Shown here in pieces: positions 5,931-9,888 of a stretch of DNA of 9,888 nt (within the stretch, counting starts at the first letter, position 1; every line of letters begins with the position of its first letter). The position numbers and the translations under genes are program-made. The notes under the pieces were generated by a model. That model searched no databases and was not told the origin of the DNA. It was given only the letters and a program-made list of their open reading frames with translations. This DNA is from Deltaproteobacteria bacterium (lineage in GTDB: Bacteria > Desulfobacterota > SM23-61). The stretch lies in assembly GCA_026388915.1 (NCBI GenBank), contig JAPLIW010000303.1, positions 1-9,888 on the forward strand. The letters are read 5' to 3'.

Positions 5931-7187
5931 CTACCGGGTCATCGCACCATAAACCAGCACCTGCACCTGTTCCCTGTAGTACTTTCGCAATTCGCCGGGA
6001 GCAACCGTTCCAACCACTACGACCAGTTTTTCCTTCGGGTCAGCAAAAAATGCTGTCCCAAAGGCACCATTCCAACTGAATTCACCCACATTCCCGGGAA
6101 CCGCAGCGATTCCGGCGTTCGTTCGAACAGCAACCCCAAGGCCAAAACCATATCCCTCTCTATGGGGTTCAACAACCCCAACTCGGTTGCGAATTTCAGG
6201 ACCGAGATGGTTCGCGGTCATATGAGCCACCATTTGAGGGCTAAGGATTCGCTTACCGTCCAGTGTGCCTCCGTTCATCAGCATCTGGCCAAAGCGCAGA
6301 TAGTCCGCAACGGTTCCCAGCGCACATGCGCCGCCACAATCAAAGGTTGTCTGCTCCCTGATGACTCGAATATCCTGTGGTTTTCCATCCAACGGGTTGT
6401 TCGGGAAGGGTTGCGCCAGACGTGCCCGCTTATCCGAAGGCACCTGAAAAGTCGTATCCACCATGCTCAGCGGACCCCAGACATGCTCCGCGAGGTATGC
6501 GCCTAATCTCTTTCCCGACACCTTTTCAACCACTGCACCGAGCACATCTGTCGAAAAGCTCTATTCGAATGTAACCCCTGGCTGGTGAGCCAACGGCAAC
6601 TTGGTGATCCGGTTGATGAAATCAGCTGTTGAACCGTCGAATGCTGCGTCTACACCTCCGGGGTACAGTTTGGCGATGGGATGATCCCCTCTTCCACCGT
6701 AGGTCAACCCCGACGTGTGGCGAAACAGGTCGTGAATGAATATTGGCCGCTTCTGGGGCTCGAGACTCAACTTGCCATCAGCACCCACCACACCGACTTT
6801 CATTTCAGCAAACGCCGGGTAGTAGTCAGATAGCCTACTCTTTAGCGGCAATCTTCCCTCCTGCGTGAGGGTCAATGCTGCGACGCAGGTCATGATTTTG
6901 GTCATCGATGCATAACCAAAGATCGCATCAAGCGACATCGGGACACCTTTCGCCTTATCGAGGTAGCCGTAAGCCCTGTAGTAAACCAACTTGCCATCCC
7001 TGGCAATTGCAATCACGGCGCCGGGAACTCGATTGGCGGCAATTTCCTCTGCAAAAAAACTGTCGATATTTGAAAGTCCATCGGCAGAAAATCCTGCATT
7101 CTGCGAGGATGTCACGGGGAGCGGGCTCGCAGATACCGTCCCAGTAAGAAGCAATACAACCAACATCGTGATGAAGCGAACAGTCAT
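5931..7187 (-). pseudogene. Serine beta-lactamase/esterase-family hydrolase with amber codon
   Basis: The frame covers 418 codons plus a stop and reads through as a complete class C beta-lactamase-like (family VIII esterase, PF00144) protein except for one TAG at codon 209 (6561-6563). Features: signal peptide with cleavage near residue 20 ('TVSASP'); catalytic 'S94-M-T-K97'; 'FRHTSGL', the usual 'THTSGL' box; then 'PGVTFE-stop-SFSTDVLG'. Family members read 'PGxxxxYS' at this point, so the stop replaces the catalytic Tyr of the Y-x-N-type motif. After it the frame continues normally ('GAVVEKVSGKRLG') to a W372-N-G motif and ends at codon 418. The enzyme would act in the periplasm or outside the cell on esters, peptides or beta-lactams. 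The start has GAGGAGG (7193-7199) 5 nt upstream and a good promoter. A one-base change would restore the protein, so decay is recent or a read error is possible. Confidence 0.87.
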
Positions 7188-7236
7188 TGGTGCCTCCTCG
7201 AAAATTGATTGATAAGAACTCGCTTGAGTTGAATCA

Positions 7237-7264
7237 AATATAAAAAAAAGGAATCGGGTGTCAA
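7237..7264 (-). promoter_or_regulatory. Sigma70-type promoter of the hydrolase gene
   Basis: On the minus strand, TTGACA (7259-7264) is separated by 16 nt from TATATT (7237-7242), about 50 nt before the start codon. The promoter is enclosed by a perfect 11-bp inverted repeat, AACTCGCTTGA (7217-7227) and TCAAGCGAGTT (7261-7271), whose right arm overlaps the -35. This is a plausible operator pair. The sequence match is clear; regulation is inferred. Confidence 0.6.
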
Positions 7265-7271
7265 GCGAGTT

Positions 7272-7583
7272 TTAGCATAAGATCTTAATCGTTCTTGGGG
7301 GCCTTTTCAGCGGGGTATTGGGGTCAGGCTTGCAAACATGCAATTGGGTTAATAGACCAGGGCTGGCCTTCATTGCCCGGAAGGGTGCGCCACTGCGGAA
7401 CTGACTGATCCCGCCGCATAAATTATTTTCCTCCCGCAAAGCCGCAAAGGACGCAAAGGCATGCCGACCTCTGCGCCTTGGCGCGAGAGGGTACTTTTTT
7501 GCAAACACCGCGTTAGCCTGTTTAGGCATGAGAAGCCGCAAGTCGCGGGGTCGTGAGGCAAAAGGCTATCGTTAGACTAGCAT
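7272..7583. other. Non-coding region downstream of tRNA-Gln 3' end
   Basis: No gene is supported. 7315-7343 contains a REP-like sequence, GGGGTCAGGCTTGCA then TGCAA, with a small TTGCA/TGCAA hairpin (7330-7343), of the kind found near REP-associated transposases. 7430-7490 is an imperfect palindrome with three CGCAAAG units (7435, 7443, 7452) facing GCGCC/GGCGCG-type sequence and closed by CCTC/GAGG. This is a common dispersed intergenic repeat type. By the tRNA geometry this stretch is native chromosome. Confidence 0.4.
7430..7490. repeat. Palindromic repeat with CGCAAAG units
   Basis: Three copies of CGCAAAG spaced 8 and 9 nt apart (starting at 7435, 7443 and 7452) are followed by the partly complementary CTGCGCCTTGGCGCGAG. 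The ends pair as CCTC (7430-7433) with GAGG (7487-7490). It looks like a member of the dispersed 'CGCAAAGxCGCAAAG' intergenic repeats found in many bacterial genomes. It has no coding content. Confidence 0.5.
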
Positions 7584-7620
7584 GAAAAGGAAAAAGGGTT
7601 AAGCCGCCAGGCCTAACCCC
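7584..7620 (-). terminator. Intrinsic terminator of the tRNA-Gln locus
   Basis: A 10-bp stem with one A-C mismatch (GGGTTAAGCC at 7596-7605, GGCCTAACCC at 7610-7619) has a 4-nt loop. On the minus strand it is followed by a T-rich run (complement of 7584-7595). It begins 12 nt past the tRNA CCA end, which is the normal place for a tRNA terminator. It marks the left side as the tRNA's original downstream flank. Confidence 0.75.
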
Positions 7621-7631
7621 TTGTAATTATT

Positions 7632-7675
7632 TGGCTGGGGGACAAGGATTCGAACCTTGATTCACGGAGTCAGAG
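7632..7675 (-). tRNA. 3' half of tRNA-Gln(CTG), likely attachment site
   Basis: Read on the minus strand, the segment gives a tRNA 3' half in order. It has an anticodon loop CTCTGAC (7675-7669, anticodon CTG), the 3' anticodon stem TCCGT, a 4-nt variable loop, and a perfect T arm (CAAGG, TTCGAAT, CCTTG). It ends with acceptor strand TCCCCCA, discriminator G and encoded CCA (7634-7632). The acceptor ending in A with G73 fits tRNA-Gln, which starts with U. The expected 5' side (TGGGGGA, D arm, 5' anticodon stem ACGGA) is absent; upstream sequence is unrelated. Truncation in the anticodon loop with a retained terminator is the usual structure of an att site left by a tyrosine-recombinase element. 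The element should lie to the right, with the intact tRNA at its far end. Confidence 0.83.
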
Positions 7676-8048
7676 TGCAAATAATGCAAGAAGTATAGGG
7701 GACTGCAATCAGAAGGAGGCTGACGAAAATATTCAGAAAACCTCAAATTAGGACACATAGCCGGGGATCCTTGATAGGCTGGATAAAGAAGCGCACCTGT
7801 CACAGGATCCCCCACAATTAAAGGAGGCTCGATCAGAAGCATATCAAAAGAGATCCAGGGTTGGGGGTACTTTGTTATCATGATTAAAAGGGCAAAAAAA
7901 GGCCCACGGGCAGAGTTTGGCCTGAAGGAAGGGGTGGCCCCCCACCGGTTCGGTGATTGCGGTTCCGGTGCGAAAGTCCTCTAAACACGCGGCACACGCG
8001 CCCCCGCCGACCCAAGGATAAAATTCTTTCCGCTAAGGTCACAGCAAA
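7676..8048. other. Non-coding start of the putative integrated element
   Basis: No convincing gene. A minus-strand open frame (7627-7881) runs through the tRNA fragment and has no ribosome site. The first half is AT-rich and contains paired GGATCC-centred repeats (7776 region and 7805 region). The second half, about 7895-8025, is much more GC-rich and full of short stems, such as GGTGG-cccc-CCACC near 7935-7950 and CGCG-gcaca-CGCG near 7988-8000. It lies directly upstream of the small-terminase-like gene, where phages often keep their packaging site. That role is only a guess. Confidence 0.4.
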
Positions 8049-8516
8049 ATGAAAAAGTCCAAGTTAGATAATCCTCATATCAGGGAGAAGGTAGTAAAAA
8101 GGCTTGCTGTAGGCGAGAATAAGGCCACTATCGCTAAGGATTTTGGGCTTCACCGATCCCAGGTCTGCCGATTCGCCAAAAGAGAAGACATTCGGACCTT
8201 CGTCGAGAAGGAACAACTGAAGCTCTTGGAGGCCGTCCCCGACGCTGTGGAGAACGTCAAGGAACTGGTCAGAGAGATGAAGGATGTACCCAAGGTGGAC
8301 ACCAAGAGAAGGGAGTTATCCTACCGGGCCAGCCTGCACTCCCTCAAAGCGGTTGGGATAATGCCCTCCGCTATCCAGTCCCAAGTCATAACCACCATCT
8401 ATAATGACCAGCGAAACCAGATTCTTGCGCCCGTGGTTCTGGAGATACTCACACAAATTATGGGTCAATCCGCCGATCGGGTGCAAGAGGAGGAAGAACC
8501 CGCCAGCGACGGATAG
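8049..8516 (+). CDS. HTH protein resembling phage small terminase subunit
   Basis: This 155-residue soluble protein has a helix-turn-helix near the N-terminus (about 24-45: 'NKATIAKDFGLHRSQVCRFAKR'-type pattern with A29, G33, S37 and V39 in the expected spots). A long charged helical region follows (48-90, many Glu/Lys), then a segment 'LSYRASLHSLKAVGIMPSAIQSQ' and an acidic tail (EEEE near the end). The layout of DNA-binding head, helical middle and acidic C-terminus fits small terminase or related phage DNA-recognition proteins, which bind the packaging site and recruit the large subunit. No large terminase gene follows; the next gene is on the other strand and unrelated, so the phage part is incomplete here. 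The ribosome site TAAGGT (8034-8039) is weak. A plain transcriptional regulator is an alternative. Confidence 0.6.
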   Translation: MKKSKLDNPHIREKVVKRLAVGENKATIAKDFGLHRSQVCRFAKREDIRTFVEKEQLKLLEAVPDAVENVKELVREMKDVPKVDTKRRELSYRASLHSLKAVGIMPSAIQSQVITTIYNDQRNQILAPVVLEILTQIMGQSADRVQEEEEPASDG

Positions 8517-8666
8517 AACTCGCTACATGGCAAGCCATGAGGGAAAGACCAGATTAGAGATATCCAGTTTTAAGGGTACACCTATAAGCCTTCATGCTTC
8601 TATCAACAAACGAGCTAACTCTTCATAATAGAAATCAATAACGCCTGAAAAGCATTAAATGTCTCT
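8517..8666. other. Short intergenic gap
   Basis: 150 nt between the convergent HTH gene and the minus-strand secreted protein gene. I see no gene, strong hairpin or T-run terminator. Confidence 0.4.
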
Positions 8667-9578
8667 TCAATTGGGGGGAATAATTATATCCCCCATGCCC
8701 TTTTCAATTGTATCCGTGCAGGGACCGGCTCTTTGGGCTGATATTTTAATTTGAGCAGAGGGCCCTGTTTTGGGCACAACGCTAATTGTAAAATAGTCCC
8801 CTCCGAAGACGTATTCCTCCACGGCCTCCATGATTTTGCCCTGGGTTTCGCACTTTAATTCCCGTGTTAGCGTGTTTCTAGTCCGGCGCATAGACAATAT
8901 CTTGCAGCCGATATCATTCCTCAGCAATGCGTCCTCCCGAGTGACGCATCTGGCAACTTTATCTTTAGATTTGAAGATCCTACCGTTTGTCCTTGTTTCA
9001 ATGGCGATTTCATAGTTTCCCTCAACAAAATTTATTCCATCAGGCAGGCGGAAAGATGGCGGCGCTGTCTTGGTTTTTTTCGCCTTTTCCTCCATCTTGG
9101 TAGCTGCCTCTTCCATCCCCATAAGTTTTCTCGCCGCCAACTGGACAAGCTCAATCAATTCATCTTCAGTTCGGCAAAACTCGGATATGGCCTTCTCTGC
9201 CTCAGCTTTCTGGGTATCAAAAAGATTAAGAGAAATGGTGTAGCGGTTACCGATCTTCCCCACACTGCCGGAAATCAGCTTGGTGACATCCATCTGGCCA
9301 AGGGCCGTCAGACACTGGGTATTTGTACAGCCCAACTTCATTCTCTCTTCGGTCCACCCGGCCAAGGTCCGCACATTTTCTTGGCTGTAGATTTTGTATT
9401 TCTGTAGCTTGTCGAGTTCGCTCACTAGAATCGCCGTCAATTGCCGGGCATAAGTTACTTTTACCTCCATGGCGGCCAAGTCCCACACAGCAACCTTGGG
9501 AAGCTCTTTGCCGCTGGATAGAGAAGGGAAAATGGCTAACACCAGAAACCAAAACAGAATTAACGATGACTTTTTCAT
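8667..9578 (-). CDS. Secreted CsgG/TolB-like protein with C-terminal DUF3617-like domain
   Basis: The 303-residue protein has a Sec signal peptide (Lys2-Lys3, hydrophobic 5-20, cleavage near 22). Residues 26-155 resemble the CsgG/TolB-N-like periplasmic domain: 'KVAVWDLAA', 'LTAILVSELDKLQKYKIYSQENV', the C84-x4-C89 pair in 'LGCTNTQCL', then 'LISGSVGKIGNRYTISLNLFD'. A charged linker (155-172) leads to a region like DUF3617 (about 184-290): 'EGNYEIAIET', C211 in 'CVTREDA', C225, C243 and C287 in 'GPC', spaced as the family's conserved cysteines. The role is unknown; the parts suggest an envelope protein, perhaps disulfide-stabilised. I chose the ATG at 9578 because it starts the signal peptide. 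An in-frame ATG at 9752 would put 58 unlike residues before it. A GGGG-type ribosome site is weak. It lies alone on the minus strand inside the putative element. Confidence 0.82.
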   Translation of the reverse strand: MKKSSLILFWFLVLAIFPSLSSGKELPKVAVWDLAAMEVKVTYARQLTAILVSELDKLQKYKIYSQENVRTLAGWTEERMKLGCTNTQCLTALGQMDVTKLISGSVGKIGNRYTISLNLFDTQKAEAEKAISEFCRTEDELIELVQLAARKLMGMEEAATKMEEKAKKTKTAPPSFRLPDGINFVEGNYEIAIETRTNGRIFKSKDKVARCVTREDALLRNDIGCKILSMRRTRNTLTRELKCETQGKIMEAVEEYVFGGDYFTISVVPKTGPSAQIKISAQRAGPCTDTIEKGMGDIIIPPN

Positions 9579-9775
9579 CTCGACACCCCAGGATGATACG
9601 GGCTGCTTCTTTACTGTATAAGAGGGCTTATATGTTGGCTTATCGGTTGAAAAAGGCAGATTCTTTAAGAGGTGGTCAAGCCAATTTTTCAGGAAGGAAG
9701 TGTCGAGGTTGGGAACCAAATTCGCCCCTCTGCCGGATTTTGAATACTCCACCTACCTATACGTAACAAAATGGA

Positions 9776-9805
9776 TTGATCGTTAGATTGGCTAAGGGTC
9801 ATTAT
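9776..9805 (+). promoter_or_regulatory. Possible promoter for the gene at the right edge
   Basis: TTGATC (9776-9781) and CATTAT (9800-9805) are 18 nt apart and lie about 40 nt before the start at 9844. Each box matches 4 to 5 of 6 consensus bases, so this is only a candidate. Confidence 0.3.
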
Positions 9806-9843
9806 CTACCTGCTTTTTCTTGAAAAAAGGAAAAGGAGGAGAC

Positions 9844-9888
9844 ATGACCCAGGTACAGACAGGCAGCGATGAGTCGGTTGATAGCAGA
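9844..9888 (+). CDS. Start of an unidentified gene, cut by window end
   Basis: An ATG at 9844 follows a very strong ribosome site (AAGGAGGA, 9833-9840) and opens a frame that stays open to the last base. The 15 visible residues (MTQVQTGSDESVDSR) are polar and show no signal peptide or motif. Too little is present for a family call. The ribosome site is the main reason to believe it. Confidence 0.6.
   Translation, partial: MTQVQTGSDESVDSR

Noticed and set aside
5847..6506. 219-codon plus-strand frame
   Set aside because: It lies antisense to the hydrolase gene, which has clear family motifs; the plus-strand product has low-complexity, unlike-protein composition.
6561..6563. Pyrrolysine or selenocysteine-like recoding at the TAG
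   Set aside because: No recoding element or matching tRNA is visible in this window and the position is normally Tyr, so a mutation or read error is simpler. Kept only as a check.
7435..7458. CGCAAAG units as a possible CRISPR array
   Set aside because: Units are 7 nt at 8-9 nt spacing, far too short for CRISPR repeats and spacers.
7627..7881. 84-codon minus-strand frame across the tRNA fragment
   Set aside because: Its C-terminal part is tRNA sequence, it has no ribosome site (T-rich upstream), and no family resemblance.
8404..8628. Plus-strand frame overlapping the end of the HTH gene
   Set aside because: No ribosome site at either in-frame ATG and no recognisable motif; the overlap is with a better-supported frame.

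Overview
The window looks like a piece of an anaerobic bacterial chromosome of moderate G+C, most likely a syntrophic or sulfate-reducing Desulfobacterota ('deltaproteobacterium'). This is inferred from a ferredoxin-linked 2-oxoacid oxidoreductase operon with an FrhB-type flavoprotein, from the truncated LivF-type ABC gene, and from short palindromic intergenic repeats. The species cannot be named from the sequence alone.

Layout. 1-467 is non-coding and carries a hairpin and a candidate promoter. 468-992 encodes a proline-rich lipoprotein of unknown function. It is followed at once by a 20-codon stub that matches only the N-terminus of a LivF-type ATPase, and then by a strong terminator. 1121-1799 is non-coding and holds a 135-bp palindromic (MITE-like) element in the leader of the next operon. 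1800-5521 is the core of the window: three tightly packed plus-strand genes for an FrhB/FdhB-family iron-sulfur flavoprotein, IorA and IorB. IorAB oxidises indolepyruvate (and probably other arylpyruvates) to the aryl-acetyl-CoA and reduces ferredoxin. The first gene probably moves those electrons onward.

Downstream of iorB the region is degraded. A headless fragment resembling the C-terminus of a type III restriction enzyme abuts the iorB stop. It is followed on the minus strand by an exported serine beta-lactamase/esterase-family gene (5931-7187), intact except for one in-frame amber codon that sits exactly where the catalytic tyrosine should be. This gene has a good sigma70-type promoter embedded in an 11-bp inverted repeat.

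At 7632-7675 lies the 3' half (anticodon loop to CCA) of a tRNA-Gln(CTG) on the minus strand, followed by its terminator, but its 5' half is missing. This is the expected signature of an integrated element's attachment site. By geometry the element begins at about 7676 and extends to the right. Consistent with this, 8049-8516 encodes an HTH protein that resembles phage small terminase subunits. Further right, on the minus strand, is a secreted two-domain protein (CsgG/TolB-like plus DUF3617-like), and the window ends with the first 15 codons of a plus-strand gene.

No CRISPR array, rRNA gene or complete tRNA was seen.
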